From: Thaumarchaeota archaeon casp-thauma3
Lineage (GTDB): Archaea > Thermoproteota > Nitrososphaeria > Nitrososphaerales > Nitrosopumilaceae
Reading direction: 5' to 3'
Length of the DNA stretch: 64,000 nt
NCBI GenBank assembly: GCA_001510275.1
Contig: LFEY01000014.1
Span: 1 to 64,000, forward strand
The notes beneath the pieces are model-generated. The model was given only the letters and a program-made list of their open reading frames with translations. It ran no database searches and was not told the origin of the DNA. Each line of letters opens with the position of its first letter. Position 1 is the stretch's first letter. This document shows, in pieces, positions 36,903 to 46,311 of the stretch. The translations under genes were made by a program, and so were the position numbers.

Positions 36903-37667
36903 ATGCCTTTAATTCCTAAATCACATCCAAGAGCAAAATCACTTTTAATCCGTGAAAAATTAGTAAATGGATTTGATAATGGATTAGTTGCAAAAGAAGG
37001 ACTCTTGGCTCAAGGAAGAGGAGAAGCCTTTGATTATTTACTAGGAGAAAAAACTGGCAAAGCTGCAAAGCAGGCCATCAAAGCTGCAGCAGCACAACTT
37101 CTTTTGGCAGATATGCCTGTAATCTCAGTTAATGGAAACATAGCTGCATTATGTCCCAAACAAATTGTAAGACTATCAAAGCAGATCAAGGCAAAACTTG
37201 AGGTAAACCTGTTTTATGCTAATGAGAAGAGAAAGCAGGCAATAATTAAGACGCTCAAAAAGAATGGGGCAAGAGAGATTTTAGGTACAAGTCTTGCTTC
37301 ATCTACAAAACTACCAGGTATTGATTCAGCTAGAAGGATTGTAGATAAAAATGGAATTTTTGTAGCTGATGTTGTAGTTGTACCTCTAGAAGATGGAGAT
37401 AGAACAATGGCACTTAGAAAGGCAGGAAAGATAGTTATCACATTTGATCTAAATCCTCTTTCTAGAACTTCGCAAACTGGTAACATTACAATTGTAGATA
37501 ATGTTACACGAGCAGTTGATTTGTTAATTGATGAATCTAAAAAACTGGCTAAAAAGAATCGGAATATTCTTCAAAAAATTGTTAATGATTTTGATAACAA
37601 AAAAAACCTTACAGAGAATATTATTCAAATAAAAAATAATCTTACAAGGAGAGCTAGAATTGCATAA
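36903..37667 (+). CDS. 4-phosphopantoate--beta-alanine ligase (phosphopantothenate synthetase)
   Basis: A 254-aa enzyme of the archaeal PPS family joining 4-phosphopantoate and beta-alanine to form 4'-phosphopantothenate. The family segments IPKSHPRAKSLLIREKLV, AAAAQLLLADMPVISVNGN and VVVPLEDGDRTMALRKAGK are recognisable. It lies 10 bp after pantoate kinase and its 3' end carries the AAGGAG ribosome-binding site (37646-37651) of panB. Confidence 0.92.
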   Translation: MPLIPKSHPRAKSLLIREKLVNGFDNGLVAKEGLLAQGRGEAFDYLLGEKTGKAAKQAIKAAAAQLLLADMPVISVNGNIAALCPKQIVRLSKQIKAKLEVNLFYANEKRKQAIIKTLKKNGAREILGTSLASSTKLPGIDSARRIVDKNGIFVADVVVVPLEDGDRTMALRKAGKIVITFDLNPLSRTSQTGNITIVDNVTRAVDLLIDESKKLAKKNRNILQKIVNDFDNKKNLTENIIQIKNNLTRRARIA

Positions 37668-38499
37668 AACAGTACAAGATATTACAAATATGAAAAAAGG
37701 GAAAAAGAAAATTTCGGTAATTACAAGTTATGATTATACTCTAGCTTCATTATGTGATAAAGCAGGAATAGATGTATTGTTAGTTGGAGATAGTGCAGGA
37801 ATGGTAATGCTTGGTTATGAAAATACAATTCCAGTGACAATGGATCAAATGTGTATGTTTACAGAAGCAGTTAGTAGGGCAAGGCAAAACTCGTTACTAG
37901 TATCAGATTTACCATTTATGTCATACCAAGCAAGCATAGAAGATGCCATCAATAATTCTGGTAGATTAATCAAAGCAGGGGCTGATGCTGTAAAACTTGA
38001 AGGAGGTTCAATAATGTCTGAAACAATTAGTGCAATTGTAGATATAGGAATTCCAGTAATGGGTCATATTGGATTACAGCCTCAAACAACAATGCTTTCA
38101 CAGGGATACAAAGTACAAGGAAAAACAAAAGACACTGCAATGAGGTTAATTGAGGATGCAAAAGAGCTTGAAGAAGCAGGTGTGTTTAGTATTGCATTAG
38201 AGATGATAAGTCATGAGGTAGCAGAGATAATTTCTGAAACTGTTAGTATTCCCACAATAGGAATTGGTTCAGGAGTAAACTGTGATGGACAAGTACTAGT
38301 TGTTCAAGATTTACTAGGAATGTACGATAAGATAAAACCAAAATTTGCAAAAAGATACATGAATTTATCAGAAGATATTGTAAGATCACTAGAGAATTAT
38401 AAAAAAGATGTAGAATCAGGTACGTTTCCTGCAGCAGAGAATTGGTTTTCAATGGATGATGAAGAGTTTAAAAAATTACGTGAGCAAATTGGTAGCTAA
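37660..38499 (+). CDS. panB: 3-methyl-2-oxobutanoate hydroxymethyltransferase
   Basis: A 279-aa TIM-barrel enzyme making ketopantoate from 2-oxoisovalerate and methylene-tetrahydropterin. Motifs: ITSYDYTLASLCDKAGIDVLLVGDSAGMVMLG, DLPFMSYQ, KLEGG, MGHIGLQPQT and GIGSGVNCDGQVLVVQDLLG. The TTG start overlaps the PPS stop and is supported by AAGGAG eight bases upstream. Confidence 0.95.
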   Translation: MHKTVQDITNMKKGKKKISVITSYDYTLASLCDKAGIDVLLVGDSAGMVMLGYENTIPVTMDQMCMFTEAVSRARQNSLLVSDLPFMSYQASIEDAINNSGRLIKAGADAVKLEGGSIMSETISAIVDIGIPVMGHIGLQPQTTMLSQGYKVQGKTKDTAMRLIEDAKELEEAGVFSIALEMISHEVAEIISETVSIPTIGIGSGVNCDGQVLVVQDLLGMYDKIKPKFAKRYMNLSEDIVRSLENYKKDVESGTFPAAENWFSMDDEEFKKLREQIGS

Positions 38500-39787
38500 A
38501 AAAAAGATAAAGAAAAAAGATCACCCATCTTTAGATATTGTTAATTCACATGGAGTAGAATTATCTGGAAAAAGAATTGTACTTTGTGTTGCAGGTAGTG
38601 TTGCAGCATACAAAGCAATTGAACTTGCAAGATTACTTATGAGACATGGGGCAGATGTAACATGTGTTACAAGTAATGCAGTTACAAAATTAATACAGCC
38701 TGATTATTTCAAATGGGCTACTGGAAACGAAGTAATTACAAGACTTACAGGAGAACTAGAACATATTAGATTAGCAGATTATAATCAATCAGATCTAGTA
38801 ATAGTATATCCTGCTACTGCAAATACATTAGGAAAACTAGCAAATGGAATAGATGATACACCAATTTCTACTATACTTACTGTGGGATTTGGATCAAAGA
38901 TTCCAATCTTAATGTGTATGGCAATGCATGAATCAATGTATGACAATGCAGCAATAAAAAAGAATATAGAATTTCTAAAAAATAAGATTGAATTTATCTC
39001 TCCTCAAATGATTGAAGGAAAAGCAAAAGCACCAGAACCAGAAGATGTTTTAGAACATGTTTTAAAAAAATTTGGATTCTCATCAATATTAAAAAATAAA
39101 AAAGTGTTAATGACTGCAGGACCGACAATTGAACACATAGATCCTGTACGAGTAATTACAAATCAAAGTTCAGGAAAAACAGGGGTAACTTTAGCATCTG
39201 AATTAATTTCTGCAGGGGCCAAAGTTACTTTTGTGTATGGTCCTGGAGAAGAAAAACCTCCAAAAGGTGCAAAAATTATCAATGTTACATCTAGCAAAGA
39301 AATGCTCAATGCTGTAAAAACAGAATTAAAGAAAAAATTCGATATTGTAATTATGGCAGCAGCGATTGCAGATTATATTCCTGCAAATCCAAGTAAGGAT
39401 AAAATTAAAAGTTCAAAAAATGAGTTAAAGATTAGCCTCAAAAAAGCACCAAAAATTATAGATCAAATAAAAAAATATCAAAAAAATGTACTGCTAGTAG
39501 GTTTTAAGGCAGAAACAAATCTTACAAAAAAACAATTAATCAAGTCAGCTCAAATAAAATTAAAAGAATCATCTTCAGATATGATAATAGCAAACGACAT
39601 TGGTTCACCTAAATATAAAAAAAATCCTCAAAACAATCAGGTAGTCATTGTAGATTCTGAAAAAGTTGTTACATCTGGATGGATGAGAAAACAGAAAATT
39701 GCAAAGTTTATCAAAAAACAAATTGAGCATAGGTACTATCATGAAACTGGCAGAATGTTAAAATCTGATCTCAAAGAGATTACATAA
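38489..39787 (+). CDS. coaBC: Phosphopantothenoylcysteine decarboxylase/phosphopantothenate-cysteine ligase
   Basis: A bifunctional enzyme of about 430 aa. The CoaC flavodoxin-like half (1-195) has GSVAAYKAIELARLL, the active-site region (VIVYPATANTLGKLANGIDD) and MCMAMHESMYDN. The CoaB half (about 200-400) has TAGPTIEHIDPVRVITNQSSGKTG and AAAIADY. It makes 4'-phosphopantetheine. Possible starts are ATG 38456, GTG 38480 and TTG 38489; the last gives an 11-nt overlap with panB, typical of this cluster. Confidence 0.93.
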   Translation: MVAKKKIKKKDHPSLDIVNSHGVELSGKRIVLCVAGSVAAYKAIELARLLMRHGADVTCVTSNAVTKLIQPDYFKWATGNEVITRLTGELEHIRLADYNQSDLVIVYPATANTLGKLANGIDDTPISTILTVGFGSKIPILMCMAMHESMYDNAAIKKNIEFLKNKIEFISPQMIEGKAKAPEPEDVLEHVLKKFGFSSILKNKKVLMTAGPTIEHIDPVRVITNQSSGKTGVTLASELISAGAKVTFVYGPGEEKPPKGAKIINVTSSKEMLNAVKTELKKKFDIVIMAAAIADYIPANPSKDKIKSSKNELKISLKKAPKIIDQIKKYQKNVLLVGFKAETNLTKKQLIKSAQIKLKESSSDMIIANDIGSPKYKKNPQNNQVVIVDSEKVVTSGWMRKQKIAKFIKKQIEHRYYHETGRMLKSDLKEIT

Positions 39788-39804
39788 AATACATCATAGA
39801 ACAA

Positions 39805-40659
39805 GTGATTTTACAAATGAAATTGAATCATTCTGATTACAAACAAAGAAATATGAAAATTTGGAATGAGGTTGCTCCTCGTTATCATAAAAGATGGGCT
39901 AGTGTAAGTAAAGGACCATTTCAAAGTACTACAAAATTAATAGAATTAGTAAACATCAACAAAGGCAACATAGTATTAGATCTTGCATGTGGTACAGGTG
40001 TAGTAACAAAGAAAATTCGAAATAAGGTTGGGAATTTAGGATATGTAGTAGGTGCTGATACTTCTACTACAGCAATTAAAATAGCAAAAAAGTGGAATGG
40101 AAAAAAATCAAATTTAGATTTTGTAAATATTGATGCAGAAAAGTTTAGTTTTTTAAAAAAATTTGATGTTGTAACTTGTCAGTATGCATTGTTCTTCTTT
40201 CCAAATGCCCAAAAAGCATTAAAAAATATTAGAAATAGCCTCAAAAAATCAGGTAAAATAGGAATTTCAGTTCATGGAAGTAAGGAAAAAGTTCCTTTTT
40301 TTAGTAGTATTTTAGATTCTGTAACCCAATACATTCCAGATTATGTACCACCTGGTTCACCAAATCTTGATAGATTTGGTACAAAATCTGCATTAAAAAA
40401 AGAGATTAGCAGAGCTGGGTTCTCAAAGATTACAGTAAAGGAATTTGTTTTTCATTATAGTCCTGGAAAATTTGAAGATTATTGGAAAAATTACATCAAA
40501 TACATTGCAACTCCTCTAAAAGAAAAGCTAGATGCATTAGAATATTCAGAAATAAAAGGATTGAAACAGTTAGTAAAAGAGAAAACCATTCAATACACAA
40601 AGAAAAATGGAGAAATTCTATTTCCATGGCAAGTTTTAATTTTAACTGCAAAATACTAG
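39805..40659 (+). CDS. SAM-dependent class I methyltransferase
   Basis: About 284 aa with a Rossmann methyltransferase core: motif I VLDLACGTGVVTKKI (about 53-67), VGADTST for motif II and a VTCQYALFFFPNAQKALKNI strand IV region like UbiE/MenG enzymes. The substrate cannot be read from the sequence. The start may be GTG 39805 or ATG 39817. It lies 17 bp downstream of coaBC. Confidence 0.85.
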   Translation: MILQMKLNHSDYKQRNMKIWNEVAPRYHKRWASVSKGPFQSTTKLIELVNINKGNIVLDLACGTGVVTKKIRNKVGNLGYVVGADTSTTAIKIAKKWNGKKSNLDFVNIDAEKFSFLKKFDVVTCQYALFFFPNAQKALKNIRNSLKKSGKIGISVHGSKEKVPFFSSILDSVTQYIPDYVPPGSPNLDRFGTKSALKKEISRAGFSKITVKEFVFHYSPGKFEDYWKNYIKYIATPLKEKLDALEYSEIKGLKQLVKEKTIQYTKKNGEILFPWQVLILTAKY

Positions 40660-40677
40660 AGATTCGGAGAAATAAGA

Positions 40678-41160
40678 ATGGGTAAAGATAGGAAAGAGAA
40701 AGAAAAAAAACCAAAAAAATCTGATTTTAAAGCATTTCTTAGAAAAAGAGCACCAATTTATCTTGGTTTGATTGGATTGTTTGTAATTTTCATAGTTCCT
40801 GATTTAATGAAAGGGGATTTGGAAAGTAGTTTCCCAGAACTTTCATCTGAAGAACAACAAATAGTTGATATCTTAATGGGGTATAATGGCCCAAATGAAG
40901 CTGGATTAACTGTGATGGATGCAATTTCAAAGAAAATTAGTGAAGAATATCCTGATGAGAAAATTTACAACAACAAAAAAACTGTTGTAGACCTTACTGT
41001 ATCAAGTATAGATTCAGAAGAATATCAAGTTGTTTTGAATTTTGAGTCACATAAAGGAAAAATTAATTATGATTGGAATATAGATATGGGTTCTGGAGAA
41101 ATCACATCAAATAATCAAGAATCAAAATACATTATTGATTTAGTAGACTTTTATGATTAG
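40678..41160 (+). CDS. Membrane-anchored protein, unknown function
   Basis: A 160-aa protein: a Lys-rich cytoplasmic start, one transmembrane helix (about 27-45) and an acidic extracytoplasmic alpha/beta domain with VTVMDAISKKISEEYPDE-like and VVLNFESHKGKINYDWNIDMGSGEI segments that resemble a small PepSY-like fold. The fold suggestion is weak. It lies 18 bp after the methyltransferase. Confidence 0.6.
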   Translation: MGKDRKEKEKKPKKSDFKAFLRKRAPIYLGLIGLFVIFIVPDLMKGDLESSFPELSSEEQQIVDILMGYNGPNEAGLTVMDAISKKISEEYPDEKIYNNKKTVVDLTVSSIDSEEYQVVLNFESHKGKINYDWNIDMGSGEITSNNQESKYIIDLVDFYD

Positions 41161-41162
41161 GC

Positions 41163-42227
41163 TCAAAGCGTAACTAAATCTTTAGTAAATTTGTGCATTA
41201 CAATTGGTTTTTCTTTAACAATTAGAGAATCTTCTATTCTAATTCCAAATTTATTTTCAATATAGATTCCAGGCTCTATAGTAATTGCCATATTTTTTTT
41301 TAATTTTGTATCACTTCTATAGGAAACAGTTGGAAGTTCATGTACTTCTAATCCAATTCCATGACCAGTAGAGTGAATAAAGTATTGGCCATAATTTTTT
41401 TCTTCAATGTATTTTCTACATGCAGAATCTACATCTTTACAATCTACATTTGGTTTAACCGCTTTTAGACCAAGTTTTTGAGATTCTTTAACAATTTCAT
41501 ATGCTTCATTTGCTTGAGATGAAATTTTTCCAAGTGCAAATGTTCTGGTTGCATCAGAAACATATCCTTTGTATCGTAATGTAAGGTCAGTAACTACAAG
41601 ATCACCTTTTTTGAATTTTCTTGATGAAACTTGAGCATGAGGTAGTGCACCATTAGGACCTCCAGCAATAATTAGAGGGTTAAGTGTTGATTTGTATCCA
41701 GTGTCAAACATTTGTTGTTCCATTGCATATTGCATCAAAATTGTTTGTAATTCTGATTCTTTTTGACCTACTTTCATCTTTTTTGAGCAAATCTTGAACA
41801 TTTCGTCAATGATTTTAGAAGCTTTTTTGAGTATTTGGAGTTCTTTTTCGTCTTTAATTATACGAGAATTGTAAAATGGTTCTGTAGATGATTTTATTTT
41901 TGGAATAGATTTTTTCAAAGACATCATAATAGAATAATTTTGACAATCAGTACAAACACGATTTTTCTTAATTTTTTTTATTAGAGAGGTAATCAAGCCA
42001 GTTCCACGTTCTGCTGTAATTACATCACATTCTTCAGATTCTTCTCTTGCCCTTCCTACTTCAAGTTCTGGAGCAATAATGGTTGTTTTTCCATTCTTTT
42101 CAAGTAATCCTATTGCTTCGCCCCAAAATCCAGTCATGTAAAACAAGTTCTCAGGCTCAAATGTAACTAGTGTATCACAACCAATCTTTTGGGCATATTT
42201 TAGAAGATTTTTTCTCCGCTGTTTCAC
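41163..42227 (-). CDS. M24-family Xaa-Pro aminopeptidase
   Basis: A 354-aa creatinase/prolidase-type peptidase. The N-terminal domain spans 1-120; the pita-bread domain has the five metal ligands in the expected places: TDLTLRYKGYVSDATRTFAL (two Asp), the HSTGHGIGLEVHE His, and IEPGIYI plus IRIEDS Glu residues. It probably releases residues N-terminal to proline, using two divalent metals. Confidence 0.92.
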   Translation of the reverse strand: MKQRRKNLLKYAQKIGCDTLVTFEPENLFYMTGFWGEAIGLLEKNGKTTIIAPELEVGRAREESEECDVITAERGTGLITSLIKKIKKNRVCTDCQNYSIMMSLKKSIPKIKSSTEPFYNSRIIKDEKELQILKKASKIIDEMFKICSKKMKVGQKESELQTILMQYAMEQQMFDTGYKSTLNPLIIAGGPNGALPHAQVSSRKFKKGDLVVTDLTLRYKGYVSDATRTFALGKISSQANEAYEIVKESQKLGLKAVKPNVDCKDVDSACRKYIEEKNYGQYFIHSTGHGIGLEVHELPTVSYRSDTKLKKNMAITIEPGIYIENKFGIRIEDSLIVKEKPIVMHKFTKDLVTL

Positions 42228-42298
42228 ACAAAAAAATCTCTGTTTCTCAATTTATGTATGATGTAAAGTTTGTATATGGAAATTTAGGCCAGATCGTT

Positions 42299-43312
42299 GT
42301 GACAGAAGAAAGAGAGAAGAAAAAAGTAGTTGCATTACTATCAGGAGGTTTAGATAGTCAACTTGCAGTCAGAATGATGCAAGAACAAGGTTTTGAGGTT
42401 TCAGCTGTTGCAATAAAAACTCCTTTTTGTGATTTTGATTGTGGACGAGGGTGTGGATTTGAAATTAGAGAAAGAGCTGATGATCTTAATGTTAATTTAA
42501 AGACAGTTTATCTTGGTGATGAATACATTGAGATGTTAAAGCATCCAAAACATGGAATTGGTGCTGGCTTTAATCCATGTATTGATTGTAGAGCCATGAT
42601 GTTTGATGCTGCAAAAAAACACATGGAAGAAATTGGTGCAGAGTTTATTATTTCAGGTGAAGTATTAGGTCAACGTCCAATGAGTCAACATGGGCCTGCA
42701 TTAAGAATTATTGAAAAAGAATCAGGCCTTGTTGGAAAAATTGTAAGACCATTGTCAGCTGGTTTACTACCAGAAACAGATGCTGAGAAAGAAGGACTAA
42801 TCAAAAGAGAAAATCTTGGAATGATTAAAGGTAGAACAAGAAGAACCCAATTACAGATGGCAAAAAAATATGGGATTGAAAATCCACCTAATGCAGGTGG
42901 TGGTTGTTTGTTAACAGAACCCCAATTTGGAATTAAAGCAAAAGATTTGTTTAGTCATATTGAAACTCCAACGATTAATGATGTTGATTTGTTAAAGATT
43001 GGAAGACATTTTAGATTAGATGAAGAAACAAAATTTGTTGTTGGAAGAAACAAAGATGAAAATGAAATGATCAAAGCAATAGCATTGCCAGGAGATATTT
43101 TACTTGAAGTTAAAGATCATATGGGACCAGTTTCAATTTTACGTGGTAAAAATGCAAGAGATCATGTAAAATTTGCATCATCTATAACTGTAAGATATTC
43201 AGATGTGCCAAAAGATCAACAAGGAATTGTCACAGTCAAAGATGATAATTCTTCTAGAGAAATCAGTACAGAAAGTATAGAAGAACAATCTTACATTAAA
43301 TTTAGAATGTAG
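42299..43312 (+). CDS. PP-loop tRNA sulfurtransferase (ThiI/MnmA-like)
   Basis: About 337 aa. The ATP-pyrophosphatase loop LLSGGLDSQLA is near the start, followed by a Cys-rich segment (CDFDCGRGCGF), CIDC and GGGCLLTEP, Cys pairs likely to carry sulfur or an Fe-S cluster. Archaeal relatives introduce sulfur into tRNA uridines. GTG 42299 is preferred because a TATA-like GTATATGG lies about 27 bp upstream; ATG 42254 is an alternative. Confidence 0.85.
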   Translation: MTEEREKKKVVALLSGGLDSQLAVRMMQEQGFEVSAVAIKTPFCDFDCGRGCGFEIRERADDLNVNLKTVYLGDEYIEMLKHPKHGIGAGFNPCIDCRAMMFDAAKKHMEEIGAEFIISGEVLGQRPMSQHGPALRIIEKESGLVGKIVRPLSAGLLPETDAEKEGLIKRENLGMIKGRTRRTQLQMAKKYGIENPPNAGGGCLLTEPQFGIKAKDLFSHIETPTINDVDLLKIGRHFRLDEETKFVVGRNKDENEMIKAIALPGDILLEVKDHMGPVSILRGKNARDHVKFASSITVRYSDVPKDQQGIVTVKDDNSSREISTESIEEQSYIKFRM

Positions 43313-43385
43313 GCGTGAAATTTTTAAAAAATTAGTTAGAATTAAAGAAGAGTTTTTGAAGGAGTAGATCGCATTTCCATCGAGG

Positions 43386-43664
43386 ATGCAAAAACAAGAA
43401 ACCCCTACATATCTAAAGGCTATAACGATTAGAGACATCAGTGATGTTCATTCTATCAAAGAAGATATCAAAAAGGGGATGATTTTGATTCTAAGAGTTA
43501 CACCATTAGCACAAAAAGATGTAGAACAACTTCGTAAAGTAGTTGAAGAGTTGTATTCTATTGCAAAAACTGCTGATGCAGATATTGCAAGATTAGGAGA
43601 AGAGAGAATTATTGTTGCTCCATCTAGTATAAAGATCTGGAAACCAGAATACGATCTAAAATAA
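43386..43664 (+). CDS. sepF: SepF-like cell-division protein
   Basis: A 92-aa protein with the compact alpha/beta SepF core: TYLKAITIRDISDVHSIKEDI, GMILILRVTPL, then a helix and a final strand ending RIIVAPSSIKIW. SepF anchors FtsZ to the membrane in archaea; thaumarchaea combine it with Cdv proteins. The usual N-terminal amphipathic helix is very short here. It converges with FttA with a 9-nt overlap. Confidence 0.8.
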   Translation: MQKQETPTYLKAITIRDISDVHSIKEDIKKGMILILRVTPLAQKDVEQLRKVVEELYSIAKTADADIARLGEERIIVAPSSIKIWKPEYDLK

Positions 43665-45593
43665 TTTTATTGCTTCTTGAATTTGAGGATAATGAGCAGG
43701 TATTCTATACATTCGTCTAATATTCATAGCAAGATTTTCTGATTTCTTACGTTCTCCATGGTTAACTAGAACTCTTCGAAGTTTTGGTCTTAGTCTTTGT
43801 ACAAAGGACATTAATTGATTATAATCACTGTGACCACTGAATCCATCTAGTTTTTCAACACCACAGTTGATAGTAACAACTTCAACTTTACCTTCTTTTC
43901 CTAACATGGATACTTGTTTAGAACCATCAAGTACTCTTCTTCCCATAGTTCCATTAACTTGGTAAGAAACAAACAATACTTTGTTCTTTTTATCTGGTGC
44001 AATGTTTTTGAAGTATTCTAAAACAGGACCACCTTCTAACATTCCTGATGTTGCTAAGATAATACATGGTGAATTTTCTCTCATTGGTTCTTCCCTAGTA
44101 TCTGCATGCTCAATATTGGTGAAATATTCAGAATCAAATGGATTATCATCAGTCTCCAAGATCTTCTGTTTGAGTTCTCTTGCTAGATATTCTGGATAGG
44201 ATTCATGAATAGCTGATGCTTCAGAAATCATTCCTTCTGTAAAGACTGGTGCTTCAACCATTTCTCCTGATTTCATATAGTGATCAATTACCATCATAAT
44301 TTCTTGTGCACGACCAACTGCTGGGATTGGTATCAAAACTTTGCCTCCATCTGCTAAAGTGTTGTTTACTGCATTAATGAAAGCAGATTCTACCTCTTGT
44401 CGACTTGGTTGGATATCTTCTTTAAGACCATAGGTACTTTCGATCAACAATGTTTCCACTCTTGGAAAATTCCAACTAGCAGCTTCAAACAAAATACTTT
44501 TCCCAAATTTAATATCACCTGAATAAACAAAGTTATGATTGCCATTTCCAATATGAAAATGGCATAAGGCAGAACCTAGAATATGGCCTGCATTTGCAAA
44601 AACTAATTTTATGTCAGGAGAAATATCAGTAACAGTTCCATATGGTAAAGTAATTGCTTGTCTCATGATCTGTTTAACATCTCGTTCTGCATAAATTGGA
44701 GTTCTGCCTTGTGCAGTAGCTACTTTGATTGCATCTAATTGAATTAGATTCATCATAGGAAGGGTTGGCTCTGTACAATAGATTGGACCTTTGTAACCAT
44801 ATTTACACAATGTTGGTAAGAATCCAGTATGATCCAAGTGTGCATGTCCAATTACTACTGCATCAAGTTCGTCTAATGTTAGATTTAGAGAATCTAATCT
44901 TGGAAATGCATCCATTGGTGAACGTGCACCAGGATTAATTCCACAATCAATTAAGATCTTGCTTTCAGGAGTAGATAGTAATAAGGAAGATCTACCAACT
45001 TGGCCAAATCCACCAAGAGTATAAAGAGAAACTTCAGTTCTTTCAGATAGTCTAGGTCTGAAAATTTCATCACCAACTTGTTTAAGCTGTTTACTTCTCT
45101 CAGAAGCAGATTGTTTTAGAGTTGCATTTATTGTTTGAATTGTACGTGAAGGTATAGTTGTGGATTTCCTGATACGTAATTTCCATCCTGTTTTCTCAGT
45201 AACTTCAACATGATTGAATTCTTTTGCATCTCTTTGTAGTAACCAAGGTCTTTTTGCTTCTACTGAGACTTCACCAGTAGTTATATCAAATATAGTTCCT
45301 TGTAGGTTTGCTTCTTTTGGAACACATTCTGCAATAATTTTTCTAGCTTCATCTTCAGGTTTTCTAATTGATTCATCAGTCCTTACAACAATTCTTTTTT
45401 TGATCACATTTACAAGATTTGATATTGCTTCATTATTTTCCATCAGATAACGAGGAGTATTTGTATAAAGAGCAATTCGTGGTCCTTCATATTCTATTTT
45501 TGTAACATTCGCTTCTTTGGGAATACTTTGCAGTATGGTGGCCATTATATTTTGGCTAGAAGGTAATTCTTTTTGTAGTTGTTTTCTTTGCAT
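43656..45593 (-). CDS. fttA: aCPSF1/FttA beta-CASP ribonuclease, transcription termination factor
   Basis: About 645 aa. Two N-terminal KH domains (about 1-140) bind U-rich RNA; the metallo-beta-lactamase core has HAHLDHTG and later His/Asp ligands (GHILGSA, SGD), and the beta-CASP part ends SGHSDYNQL, NHGE. It cleaves nascent RNA at U-rich ends and terminates archaeal transcription. ATG 45593 avoids overlap with psmB; an upstream in-frame ATG at 45632 would overlap by 32 nt. Confidence 0.93.
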   Translation of the reverse strand: MQRKQLQKELPSSQNIMATILQSIPKEANVTKIEYEGPRIALYTNTPRYLMENNEAISNLVNVIKKRIVVRTDESIRKPEDEARKIIAECVPKEANLQGTIFDITTGEVSVEAKRPWLLQRDAKEFNHVEVTEKTGWKLRIRKSTTIPSRTIQTINATLKQSASERSKQLKQVGDEIFRPRLSERTEVSLYTLGGFGQVGRSSLLLSTPESKILIDCGINPGARSPMDAFPRLDSLNLTLDELDAVVIGHAHLDHTGFLPTLCKYGYKGPIYCTEPTLPMMNLIQLDAIKVATAQGRTPIYAERDVKQIMRQAITLPYGTVTDISPDIKLVFANAGHILGSALCHFHIGNGNHNFVYSGDIKFGKSILFEAASWNFPRVETLLIESTYGLKEDIQPSRQEVESAFINAVNNTLADGGKVLIPIPAVGRAQEIMMVIDHYMKSGEMVEAPVFTEGMISEASAIHESYPEYLARELKQKILETDDNPFDSEYFTNIEHADTREEPMRENSPCIILATSGMLEGGPVLEYFKNIAPDKKNKVLFVSYQVNGTMGRRVLDGSKQVSMLGKEGKVEVVTINCGVEKLDGFSGHSDYNQLMSFVQRLRPKLRRVLVNHGERKKSENLAMNIRRMYRIPAHYPQIQEAIKLF

Positions 45594-45600
45594 TAAATCA

Positions 45601-46242
45601 CTAAAGTTCGATGACGGATTTCTTTTGTTCATCGGTCAAAAGACGGAATCCGTCTTTATCCATTACTGCGACATTAATTCCATCGCCAGTACCAATATTT
45701 CTAACTATTGCAGATTTAACAGCTCGTAGAGCTATTTTTTTTGCTTCTTCAATTGTAAGATCTTCTCGAAATTCTTCTTCAAGCAAACCATAAGCAACTG
45801 GTGAACCACTACCAGTTGTAACATATGATTTCTCTTCAACAGAACCAAACATATCGATGTTAAACAATGCAGGTCCATTTGCATCATAACCACCAACCAA
45901 GATATCAGCCATGAATGGATAGCCTCTATTTTGATGGAATATCAATGAGCAAAGTCTTGCAAGTGAATGAAGTGAGATTGAATTATGTTTTTCAACTCTG
46001 TGTAAATTAGAATGATAACGTAAAATATCAACAATATTTTGTGCATCTGCCACACCACCAGCCAAGGTTAATCCTGCGTGCAAATCGATTTTTTGAATTT
46101 TCATTGTGTTATTATTTGCAATAAAATAACCTGCACTGGCTCTCATATCAGCACATAATACGACACCGTCTTTAGCCTTGATACCTACAGTGGTAGTCCC
46201 ATGCAAAATTTTTTCTTCAACGTTGTTCGACAAAAAATACAC
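45601..46242 (-). CDS. psmB: Proteasome beta subunit
   Basis: A 213-aa precursor. A 15-residue propeptide ends HG before catalytic Thr16 (TTTVGIKAKDG), and Asp and Lys of the active site follow (LCADMRAS, NTMKIQKI). Autocleavage exposes Thr16 as nucleophile of the 20S core. It lies immediately upstream of fttA, so RNA end processing and protein turnover share one transcript. Confidence 0.95.
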   Translation of the reverse strand: MYFLSNNVEEKILHGTTTVGIKAKDGVVLCADMRASAGYFIANNNTMKIQKIDLHAGLTLAGGVADAQNIVDILRYHSNLHRVEKHNSISLHSLARLCSLIFHQNRGYPFMADILVGGYDANGPALFNIDMFGSVEEKSYVTTGSGSPVAYGLLEEEFREDLTIEEAKKIALRAVKSAIVRNIGTGDGINVAVMDKDGFRLLTDEQKKSVIEL

Positions 46243-46311
46243 CTATTAAGATAAAGTAAGTGGTATGTCACCCTTTTAAATAACTTTTTGATCCCCCTGA
46301 AATCATAAATA

